This document shows positions 8,990-18,397 of a DNA stretch of 64,000 nucleotides, piece after piece (position 1 is the first letter of the stretch; each line of letters opens with the position of its first letter). Source of the DNA: G965237725 sp965237725 (lineage in GTDB: Bacteria; Pseudomonadota; Gammaproteobacteria; Arenicellales; Poriferihabitantaceae); contig OZ250151.1 of the NCBI GenBank assembly GCA_965237725.1, positions 2,294,001-2,358,000 on the forward strand, written 5' to 3'. The notes under the pieces are model-generated. The model saw nothing but the letters and a program-made list of their open reading frames with translations. It ran no database searches and had not been told where the DNA came from. The translations under genes and the position numbers were made by a program.

Positions 8990-9832
8990 TTAGACTTCAT
9001 TTTCTTTACAGAAGAAATCGTCGATCTCATTTTCTGTCCACACGCTTTTTACGAATTCCCACCATCGCAGATAAGCATGCTCCAAAGCCTCGTAAGTGGC
9101 AGGCAAGTTCACTTGTTGCCAAGGTTTACAAAGCAAGTGAAGCATTTTTACTTCATTGATGTCGCTAGGCAGTATGGCATTCGTGTTTATGTATCGTTTT
9201 TCTCGGCAGTGAAGTAGTAAATTATAGAAACCATGAAGCCTGTTATATGGAATATCATTCCCTTCTGCCTCCAAAAAATATTCCAATAAATCCTGATCCG
9301 ATTTGTGCAAGCAAAAGCCACTGCAATCTGCATGGTCACATTCTTTAACAGACTGATATCGGGCCAATATCCGTTCGTAAAAATCCAGGTTAGATAACTC
9401 ATGGTTGTTCATGAATACAAAACCGGAATTCATACCTCTCTTTTTTTTGTTTACCGCAGATAGACCCTGCGTGCTCGGTATTACAGTTTGAAGATCCAAA
9501 TCGCCAATACAAAGCAAATCACCATCCACTGCGCAAGAGTATTGCACTCCCTGTTCAGAGAATAATTTATAAGCATAGAGCCACCAAAAGACTTCCGATG
9601 GCCACCCCCGCCGATATGGCGCAGCAAAAACGTGTGATAAGTCTAGAGCAATATACTCCATATCAAATTGTTTTATTAGCGCCCTGGATTTATCGTCGAT
9701 GTTCCGACTGAAAACACAATATTGACTATTTGGATGGAAACGACGAATAGAAAGCAGCGAGGTTATCAACTTTGGCAAGTACGAAAAATGATCGTAGATG
9801 CCAAAAAACACTAGGCTAGTGTGATTCTTCAT
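8990..9832 (-). CDS. GT8-like glycosyltransferase
   Basis: The 280-residue protein has a GT-A type N-terminus (SLVFFGIYDHFSYLPKLITS) and a metal-binding DGD at 103-105 within SCAVDGDLLCIG, followed by a 'GMNSGFVFMNN' segment. These are typical of GT8-like retaining transferases that use a nucleotide sugar and Mn2+. The acceptor is unknown. It starts at ATG 9830-9832; no clear ribosome site is visible. It is convergent with the paralog array, and part of it is present as a remnant at 4532-4655. Confidence 0.7.
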   Translation of the reverse strand: MKNHTSLVFFGIYDHFSYLPKLITSLLSIRRFHPNSQYCVFSRNIDDKSRALIKQFDMEYIALDLSHVFAAPYRRGWPSEVFWWLYAYKLFSEQGVQYSCAVDGDLLCIGDLDLQTVIPSTQGLSAVNKKKRGMNSGFVFMNNHELSNLDFYERILARYQSVKECDHADCSGFCLHKSDQDLLEYFLEAEGNDIPYNRLHGFYNLLLHCREKRYINTNAILPSDINEVKMLHLLCKPWQQVNLPATYEALEHAYLRWWEFVKSVWTENEIDDFFCKENEV

Positions 9833-10157
9833 GTTGGAGAGTATCCCAAATAGAATCGAACAAAACTCCTCGAAAGCAGTCGTTTACTCACGAAAACAAC
9901 CTCACTGTTTTAGGTTAATGTTTGAAAACCTGAAACGATGCATCTTACCGCAAGTCTAAGGTATGTTATTCTGGTTCATATCATGCCAACTGTGAGTCTA
10001 TAAGTCACGATCTAATTTGGACGTGGACCGTATCTAGACCGATGCCCGCTTTGAGTGGTGGGTTCAACTGATGTCTGCAACACTCTTTCTTAACTTGTCT
10101 AGATGGAGTAAAGAAACGGGGACAGATTGAGGCAGTATCCAAATTATTCATTCCATT
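9833..10157. other. Intergenic stretch with sequence shared with 4656-4760
   Basis: No gene is seen. Bases about 10021-10120 are repeated with moderate divergence at 4656-4760 in the array. This marks the outer part of the segment that was copied together with the GT8-like gene. The remainder shows nothing recognisable. Confidence 0.5.
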
Positions 10158-10958
10158 TTATTGGGGAAGTCCACTCCGTCCCCTTTTCCGCACAGATTGA
10201 CCCGCGAGTAGAATGTTTTCTTCGTGTACCGCTAACCTTTTCTTGCATGCCTCCCAGATATCGGAACTAAGCCGATCCAGAGTAGCCAGTGTGGAAGGAG
10301 TTACAAAACCTGGCATCTCCTTTGGCGGGAAAATGGGTATATCATTCAGAGCCGAAGCTATCCTGGCTTCTTCAATATTCTCGTCCGGAGATAAAAACAA
10401 AATGACTTTTTTCATTATGTCTTCCGGAAACGCTACCAGACTGTCATAGTCCAGGAAGAAATACTGATCGTTACCGATCCAGGGATTACGCAGAACCCAC
10501 TTCTCCAAAAACTTCTTACGATAGTGTAGCTGTTGAATTGAATAGGTTTTCCAATCATTTAACCCGGAGTTTCGAGTAAATTTCACACTATTGTTTCCCT
10601 GCATGAGTTCAAACAGACTGAAATTCGATATGATACTTGGCGAAGGGTGACGTATCTGTATCAAATGTTTTATACCATTATCAACGTCAATCGCTGGCTC
10701 ATCGTCAAATTCGCTGCTCGCGTATCTGTGCCTCAAATACTCATCATGGGATTTTTGCAGTAGAAACCGTGGAGATTTTTCCGCGGAATATGATTGGGCC
10801 AAGTTACATGGCCGGGTGCGGCAACAATGATAGTACTCGCAGTATGCAATTCTTCCTTTTCGCTTCTCGCCTCTTTTGAAATACTTTCGCAAAAGTCGAA
10901 CAAGCAGATGGGTCCCACTTCGAGGAATGCTTACACATTGAACCATAGCGCTAATCAT
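10158..10958 (-). CDS. Sulfotransferase-family protein
   Basis: The 266-residue protein starts with a PAPS 5'-phosphosulfate loop, VSIPRSGTHLLVRLLRKYF (residues 9-27), and has a 3'-phosphate region IRHPSPSIISNFS (102-114) with the usual Arg and Ser. This is the standard layout of cytosolic or Golgi-type sulfotransferases moving sulfate from PAPS to a carbohydrate, protein or small acceptor. A Cys-rich strip at 40-51 (CEYYHCCRTRPC) is unusual. A GAAGAG lies directly before the ATG at 10958. It is separate from the two duplicated sulfotransferase families further right. Confidence 0.7.
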   Translation of the reverse strand: MISAMVQCVSIPRSGTHLLVRLLRKYFKRGEKRKGRIAYCEYYHCCRTRPCNLAQSYSAEKSPRFLLQKSHDEYLRHRYASSEFDDEPAIDVDNGIKHLIQIRHPSPSIISNFSLFELMQGNNSVKFTRNSGLNDWKTYSIQQLHYRKKFLEKWVLRNPWIGNDQYFFLDYDSLVAFPEDIMKKVILFLSPDENIEEARIASALNDIPIFPPKEMPGFVTPSTLATLDRLSSDIWEACKKRLAVHEENILLAGQSVRKRGRSGLPQ

Positions 10959-11281
10959 CTCTTCGCTATCATAAAACGAAACAACATATCAGTCAAAATT
11001 GTGCGTCCCTGGTTTTTGGTTGAGCGTACATTTGAGAAATCTAACAAAATAGGTGGCGTTAACAATCTATTCGTTGCGATACATTTTGCAGTTCGATGAA
11101 ATCCACAATCGCCTTTTGTTTAGACTTTGCCTCGAAAATGATATTCACCTCAAGCGTTCCATAGGTTTATATCGAGCTTCCCTCATACAATAGAGTCGAT
11201 AGTTTACCGAAAACCATCGACTCTATACTCGATCAAAGCTACATAAACTGGCAGTTGACTTATTAATCGAAAATTTTAGAC
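10959..11281. other. Intergenic region with a long imperfect hairpin (11191-11225)
   Basis: No gene is seen. Bases 11191-11205 (TAGAGTCGATAGTTT) pair with 11211-11225 (AAACCATCGACTCTA) with one G-T type mismatch around a 5-base loop. It lies just beyond the 3' end of the minus-strand gene 11282-12028. It may serve as a 3' stem or attenuator, but there is no run of T on either side, so it does not look like a classic intrinsic terminator. Confidence 0.5.
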
Positions 11282-12028
11282 CTAGCTTTGTTCGAAATAC
11301 ACAGGGTGAGTCATTGCATACCTCAAGTCTTGATTATCGGCACTATGTTTTGCTTCTCCCCGGCTATGGATCTCCCTAAATTCGAATTGCGGAATCTCCA
11401 ATTCATAGGCAGCCCAACCAACGACCCAGTCGAAACTGGTCAGGTTACAGCGTTTCGCACGATTCCCGATACGCGCGAAATAACGTGATTCGCGACGATG
11501 GGCATTAGGATCCTTGAGCCTGGCATCATTCAGAATACCCGACTCCACTATGGCTGATGCGGCCAACTCGGAAAATCCCACACATCCACCCTGGATCGAA
11601 AAGCAGCCGTTCAGGCTTTTCTGTAACGAACCGAAAACTCCATTCTCGGTTGGAAGATACCGGAATCGCCGGTGGACTTTGGTATCGGTGTCCAATTTGA
11701 TCAGGTAAGGAGTTGGGTTCTCCAGGTATAAGGATAGAACCCTTTGTATCATGGCGCCTCCATTTTCCACCGGATAGAGCCGGGTTTCCTCGTAGTACTC
11801 AACGTCGAACATTGATTCCAGTAATCTGTTGTCGGTACTGCTATCTCCATCCGAACGAACGACCACCCTGGCGTCGCTAAAATGCTTCCGCAGTTCTTGA
11901 AGGGCGATCTTTGCCCTTTCCAGATCCTGATACATTCCCATAAAAAATGTTAGATCACTATCCGCATAGTTGGTGGTCACAAGCTTCAATAAGGCCAGGT
12001 CTTTGGTCGGATTGTTCTGCATAGTCAT
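11282..12028 (-). CDS. GT-A-fold glycosyltransferase-like protein
   Basis: The 248-residue protein contains a DxD-type motif, YLIKLDTDTK (DTDT at 113-116), followed by FGSLQKSLNGCFSIQGG and a GF pair, as in GT-A transferases. Its ATG at 12026-12028 abuts the TAA (12029-12031) of the upstream paralog, so the two are probably translated from one message. It is the intact partner of the frameshifted paralog 12029-12721. The substrate is unknown and the family is not named with certainty. Confidence 0.6.
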   Translation of the reverse strand: MTMQNNPTKDLALLKLVTTNYADSDLTFFMGMYQDLERAKIALQELRKHFSDARVVVRSDGDSSTDNRLLESMFDVEYYEETRLYPVENGGAMIQRVLSLYLENPTPYLIKLDTDTKVHRRFRYLPTENGVFGSLQKSLNGCFSIQGGCVGFSELAASAIVESGILNDARLKDPNAHRRESRYFARIGNRAKRCNLTSFDWVVGWAAYELEIPQFEFREIHSRGEAKHSADNQDLRYAMTHPVYFEQS

Positions 12029-12721
12029 TTAATCCGGGTAGATCGGGTGTACCGCGGCGTATTTGATATCCGGTTTGGGCTCACCAAAGGCGTCCGGCGC
12101 CATAGGCAGTTGACTTCCTTGAAGTCAAACTGATCAATGCCCAGTTCAGTGGCGGACCATCCCATCATCCAGTCGAAGCTGCTCAATCCGCATTGTTTTA
12201 CACGTCTCGCCATAGATCGAAAATAGGGGGATTCGTCCTCAAAATCAAAGGGCCGGTACAACCTGCTGTCCAATAATAAATTGGATTGCCAAATTGCCCT
12301 GGCAGCGTCCAGAGTAAACCCCATCCCGTCACCCTGAATGGATTTGCAGCCATCCCGGCTCTTCTGGACTGATCCGAATATTCCGTTGTCCTTAGGCAGA
12401 TAATCAAAGCGGCGCAAGAAATAAGTATCGGTGTCCATCTTAAACAGAACCCTGGATGGGTGATTTAGATACAATTCCAGGATCCTGTGTGCCATCGCCC
12501 CACCTATTAGCAATGGGATATAGACGCTGCTCCTGATAATAATGGGCATTAAAATCTTTCGCCAACTCTGAATTCGACGAATTGGAATCACCGTCAGATC
12601 TAATAATTAGGGTAGATTCCGGAAATTTCTCCCTTAACGCAGCCAGCACAGATCGGGCTCGCAATTGATCCCGGTAGAGCCCGATAAAAAACGTCAAATC
12701 GATATCTGTGTAGTTAGTCAT
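12029..12721 (-). pseudogene. Paralog of 11282-12028 carrying two compensating frameshifts
   Basis: Residues from the start at 12721 (MTNYTDIDLTFFIGLYRD) follow one frame to about 12508, where an extra base in AATAGGTGGGG shifts the match to another frame (GGAMAHRILELYL, then LFKMDTDTYF). Near 12110 a missing base returns it to the first frame, ending GEPKPDIKYAAVHPIYPD at TAA 12029-12031. All three pieces align with 11282-12028 in order, and the overall length is a whole number of codons. It is either a decayed gene or an intact one with two sequencing errors. The DTDT motif is preserved. Confidence 0.75.
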
Positions 12722-12732
12722 AAATTATTCAA

Positions 12733-13731
12733 TTATTGCCTGAAATGACTTACGTAATTTTCGTACAAGTACTTCATTTTTTCATAAACACGATGACACT
12801 CCTTGATTCTCTGGTCATCATCTTCTATGGGTTGTGTCCCATTATGGGAATACACATCCCGCGTCATTCGAAGTGTGTTCTGCAAATAGATTTCAATCTC
12901 GTCTCTAGCGCTGTTGTTATTTTGTTCGGAGTTCCATCTCCCGAACCCGATTGTATGCAGCAAGCGGATATTATTACAAGTTACCACACCAGCTGCAATA
13001 TGTTGCCACCTAACGTGATACTCGTCCGGTAACAGCTTAAACGAGTAACCCGAAGACTTTAAATAGGCAATGGCTGTTGCCAGTGAGGGTTGGTTGCTGA
13101 TTTTCGCCTTTCGTTTTGCTACTTTGGATATCTGAAGAAGGTGATCCTTCCAAATGGTGCCCAGGGACGATTGCCACGGTGCGAATACAATACCGCCGTT
13201 ATAAAATGGAGGAAAGATCGTTTGATTACGGTAAGGATGGCACTGAAATGTATCCAGTTTCAGGTTGAGTGGCAGAAGATTTTCATCAGGGTAGTCTATA
13301 CCAAGCAATTCGTGAATTTGTTTCCATTTCGTCGGCGGAACAACACAAGGACCGTTGGCGGCCGCCGCGGAAATACAGTTTTCCCCGAGTAGGTTCTTGA
13401 GCGGCATAATATCCGACAAAACAAGCATATCCGAATCCAATAAAAGAACGTGGTCGGTTTGCCGATCAATTTCAAATCCACGCAGTTTATTTGCGAAACC
13501 ACCGAATTCGCATGGAGCGTGCACGCTAATTCGAGCATCACACTGATTGGCCAACTCCATGACATTTGATGGCGGCACACCGATGCAGGCGATATGCAAG
13601 GGCAAATGGCGGGAAGATTCGGCATATTCCAGCCAGGAGGCAAGAAAATACAGAGTCATTATTTCGAATCTACGACTCACAGCTGACGAAAAATCTGACA
13701 CTACGACCACATCAAATTCTGTGTTTTCCAT
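12733..13731 (-). CDS. GT-A glycosyltransferase (DxD type)
   Basis: The 332-residue protein has HVLLLDSDMLVLSD with D99 and D101 forming the expected nucleotide-sugar/metal site, and a 'FYNGGIVFAPW' segment like the acceptor-side loop of GT8-like enzymes. Its stop lies 11 bp before the start of the next gene, and the gene runs in the same direction, so it is part of a minus-strand cluster with two GT-A paralogs. No membrane segment is evident. The acceptor is unknown. Confidence 0.65.
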   Translation of the reverse strand: MENTEFDVVVVSDFSSAVSRRFEIMTLYFLASWLEYAESSRHLPLHIACIGVPPSNVMELANQCDARISVHAPCEFGGFANKLRGFEIDRQTDHVLLLDSDMLVLSDIMPLKNLLGENCISAAAANGPCVVPPTKWKQIHELLGIDYPDENLLPLNLKLDTFQCHPYRNQTIFPPFYNGGIVFAPWQSSLGTIWKDHLLQISKVAKRKAKISNQPSLATAIAYLKSSGYSFKLLPDEYHVRWQHIAAGVVTCNNIRLLHTIGFGRWNSEQNNNSARDEIEIYLQNTLRMTRDVYSHNGTQPIEDDDQRIKECHRVYEKMKYLYENYVSHFRQ

Positions 13732-13765
13732 GCTAATTGCCCATTTTGATGAATGTCAGCGTAAA

Positions 13766-14401
13766 CTAGCCTTCAAACCGATAGTTAGATAACTTAATAT
13801 CTTTCTTGTATCGATTGCTGACTATTTCACACATCCCACTATCATAATATTCGGGGTAACTGCTTCGGCCCTTGTTCCGGTTTATACGTGGAAATTCTGC
13901 CAGCTTATCCAGTCTGACACGAGACAGAAGACGGTTTACTTCGGATTCGTAGTTTTCAAATCTGAATAACTCGTCCATAATGATCTCTCCCTCCATGATA
14001 AGTCGTCGATTTTGCGATGCAAAATGGCCGTCCGCAACTTCGTCCGGAATAACGTTCACCTCACGCAAAAACTCCCTGAACGACATGCCAGCATAAAAAA
14101 CCTTGAAACGTTTAAACTTCCTCATAACCCCCTTTTCAAAGCTTTCATCCTTTTTGATCTTGTTCAGATAACACGAAACGATCCTGTCCCAGGGGTTTCT
14201 TATAAACGCGCATTTCAGATAATTCGGATATTCAAGAAAACCGAGTCTATCATCCATTCTTTCCACGATTGTTTTCACGTTGAGTATTTTCAGCAAAGAC
14301 GTTGAGCCATTTTTCGGCACCTCAAAAAAAATGAATTTTTGTTCGTGGCAGATGTGCTTTAGACCACAAACATCTACTCCACACCCATCCATCGTTTCCA
14401 T
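13766..14401 (-). CDS. Sulfotransferase family 2-like protein
   Basis: The 211-residue protein has FEVPKNGSTSLLKIL (residues 26-40) as the 5'-phosphosulfate loop and CAFIRNPWDRIVSCYLN (64-80) as the 3'-phosphate site. A later HFASQNRRL is the segment typical of carbohydrate sulfotransferases of the chondroitin/HNK-1 type (Sulfotransfer_2). It is likely to sulfate a glycan made by neighbouring transferases. It is the first gene of the minus-strand cluster and faces the divergent PqqD-sulfotransferase gene across 186 bp. Confidence 0.75.
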   Translation of the reverse strand: METMDGCGVDVCGLKHICHEQKFIFFEVPKNGSTSLLKILNVKTIVERMDDRLGFLEYPNYLKCAFIRNPWDRIVSCYLNKIKKDESFEKGVMRKFKRFKVFYAGMSFREFLREVNVIPDEVADGHFASQNRRLIMEGEIIMDELFRFENYESEVNRLLSRVRLDKLAEFPRINRNKGRSSYPEYYDSGMCEIVSNRYKKDIKLSNYRFEG

Positions 14402-14587
14402 TGAGAAATTCCGCCGTATATGTTTATTGTAATGAATTACTAAAGTTTAATACAATCTGACTTCCGGATTCTATAGATTTACTAGGCGTATCTACAAGCC
14501 GCTCAGTGCGTTGACTTCACAATCATGTGTCTGGTTTTGGTTTACTCCCAAGTTACACAAATTCACCTGGATCAGAATTAACAGCCA

Positions 14588-15655
14588 ATGAAATTTGCAA
14601 GCTATAAATCAAACATTGACAACCGGCACCTGAAAGACACGGGAAATGGTTACTATATTTATGACGACGACATAAATTCTTGTCGATTGAGCAGTGCTGC
14701 CATTGAAATTGCAGGCCTGTTGAAGAGTCGAAAAACCATCAATGAAATGGTAAACATCAGGAAACAGGGATTACCATTAGCAGAGGATAGGAGAATCAGA
14801 ATCGAGGTAGTTGAATGTCTCTCTGATCTAATAGATAAAGATCTGGTTGTCGAGTCAAATGCAGGTCCAGAGAAATGGACTGCGCCCTTGCTTGTTACCG
14901 GAAGTGCCCGTAGCGGAACATCGGCACTGACGAGATCCCTATCCACACATCCGGATATTTGTCTATTTAACGAATTCTGTCTGTACCAAAAATTAAAAAA
15001 TAATATGGATACCTGGCATCGAATCCAGTGGATGGATGAAAATAACCCACCTCCCAAGAAAGTAAGTGTCGATATGACCACATTACAAAATCGGATGATG
15101 GAGGATTTACCATTACATACCAGTAATAGATTGACAAAAAGCTGGCTGTTTGACCAGGTCGACAATCAACCCGCTGTCTACGGCGACAAAATGCCATACG
15201 CCTACCTGTCGAATATACATCGAATTACCCAAAATTATCCAAAGGCCCGGTTTCTTATTACTTTGCGTGATGGCCGTGCGGTAGTAGCGTCACAAATTCG
15301 GCACTATCACAACGCGATCGAAAATGGCCGAACGCCGCCGAAATGGTCGAAGCCCACCATCCACGAAGCCCAATACCTCTGGCTTAGATCCGCCAATCTC
15401 TGGTTACACTTACGCAAAAACCCACCGGCACCTTGTCTGGAAGTGCGATATGAGTCCACCGTTCAGGATCAGGAAAAACTGGCCAGGTCCATCTGCGATT
15501 TCGTCGGTATTGACTACAGGAAGGTAGATTTCAAGGAATTTTTTGCCAACTACCAGGCTGAAAACATTGATCTTTGGCGTAATGAGTTTCCGAAAATGGA
15601 AAACCAGCTTTCCGATGAGTTTATGGAAGCATTAAGGCAGCTTGACTACCCGTAG
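14588..15655 (+). CDS. PqqD-like domain fused to a sulfotransferase
   Basis: Residues about 20-88 resemble a PqqD winged-helix domain (LSSAAIEIAGLLKSRKTINE, later a hydrophobic helix with SDLIDKDLV). From residue about 100 a sulfotransferase follows, with LLVTGSARSGTSALTRSLS as the PAPS loop and LITLRDGRAVVASQIRHY near 222-238 as the 3'-phosphate region. PqqD domains in RiPP pathways bind leader peptides, so a peptide or protein acceptor is a reasonable inference here. It is convergent with two PqqD-GT90 genes. The PqqD assignment is by eye and weaker than the sulfotransferase one. Confidence 0.65.
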   Translation: MKFASYKSNIDNRHLKDTGNGYYIYDDDINSCRLSSAAIEIAGLLKSRKTINEMVNIRKQGLPLAEDRRIRIEVVECLSDLIDKDLVVESNAGPEKWTAPLLVTGSARSGTSALTRSLSTHPDICLFNEFCLYQKLKNNMDTWHRIQWMDENNPPPKKVSVDMTTLQNRMMEDLPLHTSNRLTKSWLFDQVDNQPAVYGDKMPYAYLSNIHRITQNYPKARFLITLRDGRAVVASQIRHYHNAIENGRTPPKWSKPTIHEAQYLWLRSANLWLHLRKNPPAPCLEVRYESTVQDQEKLARSICDFVGIDYRKVDFKEFFANYQAENIDLWRNEFPKMENQLSDEFMEALRQLDYP

Positions 15656-15705
15656 TGCTATGGGCAGCAGTACTATGGAGAAAACTGAATTGACATACTT
15701 ACAGC

Positions 15706-17031
15706 TTAGCCTTTTCGTGAGATTCTTCTGAGAACTTCGTTGCAAGCCCATTTATACTCGGGACCGCAGAGCCAATTCAACCGTTGGTGTGAGTTCTTGA
15801 CTATTTGCTGCGCCTTTTCCTGGTTATTCAACACCCAATCCAGTTTTACCAGGATATCATTCGGGTCGTTTTCAATTGGCACATAGTGCTGCCAAGGCTC
15901 CATTTCGAAATACAAAATATGCTCTTGATGTGGTCTGGGCATCAGCACCACGCTGTTTCCGCAAAAATACCAGCTTGACCCACTGGAGATATCATTTCCG
16001 GGCAACATGACAATGCATTTATGGGAAAAAGCCTGTTTTTTGGTAAATTTTCCGGACAACCTTACCCCTTTAGGCGTAGCCGAAGAACCGGATAGCTGTG
16101 TCATTTGCAGGCAAATTCTGTCACTGGGTGATCTAGCGAAATGTTCAAGTACTTCCCGTCTAGTTATCGTACGCGGTTCGTTCTTACTCCACCAATCACC
16201 GGTCAACGCTCCGCCCCACCACGCGGTATCGGATTTTTTTTGCCATGGGCACCAGGCATTACGCAGTTCTTTCATTTGGTTTTTCAAATGGTTGCCTAAA
16301 TATCTATTGCGGCACGCGCTTGGCAGCAACACCAGATGTTGATGTATTTTTCGCCGCATACCCGCAATGTGGATACCCTGGGACGGATCGGAATTCGCCC
16401 CCGAACTGTCTCCTCGTGCCACCCAGCAGCTCCAATTGTCAGGTATGCGTGATCGCTGGCTGACCAGCGCATCGACGATCCTTTTAGTATCGTCAACATT
16501 CCTGGATTTTAATCCCGCGGTAAGCCGGATTCTGCTTGTTGTCGACTCCAAAAGCAAAATTTTACTGTCATTCAAATAACTAAATTTGCGGCTGCATGAA
16601 GGTATAGGTCCGGCGGCATACTTCCCGAGACAAAAGTTGACCAGCCGTTCCGCCTTTTTGGAGCGAACGCCATAATCCACTGTATGTTTCACAGTGGTAA
16701 TCCTCGTGGCATAGTGCGTATGGGAGAAATCCAGCGTTCCCAGCTCACGCAATTTGAGTAAAATCTCCTTAATGTCTGATTCCAGGCCCGGAGTACCTGG
16801 ATACAGGTCATGAAAATACCGGATCAGTGCAGACACACGTATTGCTTTCTCACAACGCTCCCACACCATGGCGACGGTGTCATTAATAGCTATTGCATTT
16901 CGCAATTTTTTACGAATCAGATAGTTGATAGATTCATCGTCAGTCGAGTAATCAACAATCAGGCTGTGTCTACCCGTCTGGTAAACAAACAGCATCTCCA
17001 TCGAATCAATTGTGGGATTACTTGCCATCAT
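15706..17031 (-). CDS. PqqD-like domain fused to GT90 (CAP10/POGLUT-like) glycosyltransferase, copy B
   Basis: Of 441 residues, about 25-102 form a PqqD-like domain (IAINDTVAMVWERCEKAIRV ... GLESDIKEILLKLRELG). Residues 336-425 read like GT90: KCIVMLPGNDISSGSSWYF, the GNSVVLMP strand, EPWQHYVPIENDPNDILVKL, and the trailing helix. GT90 includes eukaryotic protein O-glucosyl/xylosyltransferases and fungal capsule enzymes using UDP-sugars. The start overlaps the upstream paralog by 14 bp (17018-17031), so translation is probably coupled. The central part carries DTAWWGGALTGDWW, shared exactly by both copies. Confidence 0.7.
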   Translation of the reverse strand: MMASNPTIDSMEMLFVYQTGRHSLIVDYSTDDESINYLIRKKLRNAIAINDTVAMVWERCEKAIRVSALIRYFHDLYPGTPGLESDIKEILLKLRELGTLDFSHTHYATRITTVKHTVDYGVRSKKAERLVNFCLGKYAAGPIPSCSRKFSYLNDSKILLLESTTSRIRLTAGLKSRNVDDTKRIVDALVSQRSRIPDNWSCWVARGDSSGANSDPSQGIHIAGMRRKIHQHLVLLPSACRNRYLGNHLKNQMKELRNAWCPWQKKSDTAWWGGALTGDWWSKNEPRTITRREVLEHFARSPSDRICLQMTQLSGSSATPKGVRLSGKFTKKQAFSHKCIVMLPGNDISSGSSWYFCGNSVVLMPRPHQEHILYFEMEPWQHYVPIENDPNDILVKLDWVLNNQEKAQQIVKNSHQRLNWLCGPEYKWACNEVLRRISRKG

Positions 17032-18343
17032 CAGAAATTCTTCGCAAAACTTCGTTACAGGCCCATTGATATTCCGGTCCGGCTAACCACTTCAGTCGGC
17101 GATGAGCATTCATGACAATCTTTCGAGCCTGTTCCTGGTTGTTGAGAACCCAATCCAGCTTAACCAGAATATCCCGGGGATCATTCTCCAGCGGAACGTA
17201 GTGAGTCCAGGGCTCCATCTCAAAATATAATATATGTTCAAGGTGGGGCTTAGGCATCAGTACCACGCTGTTGCCGCAAAAAAACCAACTCGAACCACTG
17301 GCGATGTCGTGACCCGGCAACAGAACCAGGCACTTACTGGCAAAAGCCTGCCTTTTGGTAAATTGTGATTTAGTCTCAGTCCCTGGCAGTTTTTCTATTC
17401 CGGACGGGATTTCGGTAATGTGTAATTGTACTTTGTCACTAGGGTGATCCCCGTAGTACTCGAGCACCCTGCGCCGGGTAAGCAATCCGGGATTGAGTTT
17501 AGCCCACCAGTCCCCTGTCAGTGCGCCGCCCCACCACGCTGTATCTCCTTTTTCGCTCCAGGGAACCCAGGACTGTTTTAGTTCTGACATCTGATTCTTG
17601 AGATTGGGTCCCAAATACCTTCCGCGATTGGCAGTTGGCAAGAGCACTAAGTTGCGACTTCCAGCATGCCTCATTCCTGCGACATGCAAGCCGTTGTCCG
17701 GATTGCTTGGGGCACCAAAACTGTCACCCCTGACTAGCCAGCACTTAAATCCAGGAGGAATATGCGCTCGCTGGGTTATTAGCGCGTCGATAATCCGCTT
17801 TTGGTCCAAATTGCGAATACTGGCCAGGCCAGAAGCCTGTGTCAATCGAACACAATTGGGGACGACTTCGAGCATGGCAATATACTCGTTATCCAGGTAT
17901 GCAGGATTCTGTGTAAATGAAGGAATTGGGCTGGATGCAAAATTGCCGAGACAATACTCCACCAATCTTTGCGCTTTTTCTGATCGCTTTCCCTTTTGGG
18001 GACGATAGTTGAGAGAAAATTTCACCTCGCAAAACTTGTTTTTGCTGAGACGAACAAGCCCGCGCTCATGAAAAGCTAGAACCTGGTCGATAACCTGTTT
18101 CTCGAGACCATCGATCTGGGGAAAGTCTTTTTCAAGTTGTTCAACTAACTCCGAGACCCGTTTCGATTCCCTGCATGATTCCCAAATTACCGCTGCGGTG
18201 GCATTGATCGGATAGCTCGTGTTTTTAAGATAATTAATCAATTGATACTCCAGGCCGGAAACAGGATCGCAGTGGTCGACAAGCCGCACTCCGGCGCCCT
18301 GACCCACATATTGATTGCTTAATTCCCGGATCGATTTTTTCAA
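17018..18343 (-). CDS. PqqD-like domain fused to GT90 (CAP10/POGLUT-like) glycosyltransferase, copy A
   Basis: This is a paralog of the preceding entry with the same length and layout: PqqD-like N-terminus (YPINATAAVIWESCRESKRV ... GLEKQVIDQVLAFHERGLV) and C-terminal GT90 with CLVLLPGHDIASGSSWFF and EPWTHYVPLENDPRDILVKL. The start appears to be TTG (18341-18343), since an in-frame stop lies just upstream and no ATG is near. Two adjacent GT90 copies with the same recognition domain suggest two sugars or two sites on one class of acceptor. Confidence 0.7.
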   Translation of the reverse strand: MKKSIRELSNQYVGQGAGVRLVDHCDPVSGLEYQLINYLKNTSYPINATAAVIWESCRESKRVSELVEQLEKDFPQIDGLEKQVIDQVLAFHERGLVRLSKNKFCEVKFSLNYRPQKGKRSEKAQRLVEYCLGNFASSPIPSFTQNPAYLDNEYIAMLEVVPNCVRLTQASGLASIRNLDQKRIIDALITQRAHIPPGFKCWLVRGDSFGAPSNPDNGLHVAGMRHAGSRNLVLLPTANRGRYLGPNLKNQMSELKQSWVPWSEKGDTAWWGGALTGDWWAKLNPGLLTRRRVLEYYGDHPSDKVQLHITEIPSGIEKLPGTETKSQFTKRQAFASKCLVLLPGHDIASGSSWFFCGNSVVLMPKPHLEHILYFEMEPWTHYVPLENDPRDILVKLDWVLNNQEQARKIVMNAHRRLKWLAGPEYQWACNEVLRRISDDGK

Positions 18344-18397
18344 ATCAGCGTAAATTTAAAATTCAGTTGTTCAATTGAAGAGTACGAAATGACGTGA

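Noticed and set aside
11191..11225. Intrinsic terminator
   Set aside because: The stem is good, but no T-run follows on either strand. It is kept only as a hairpin.
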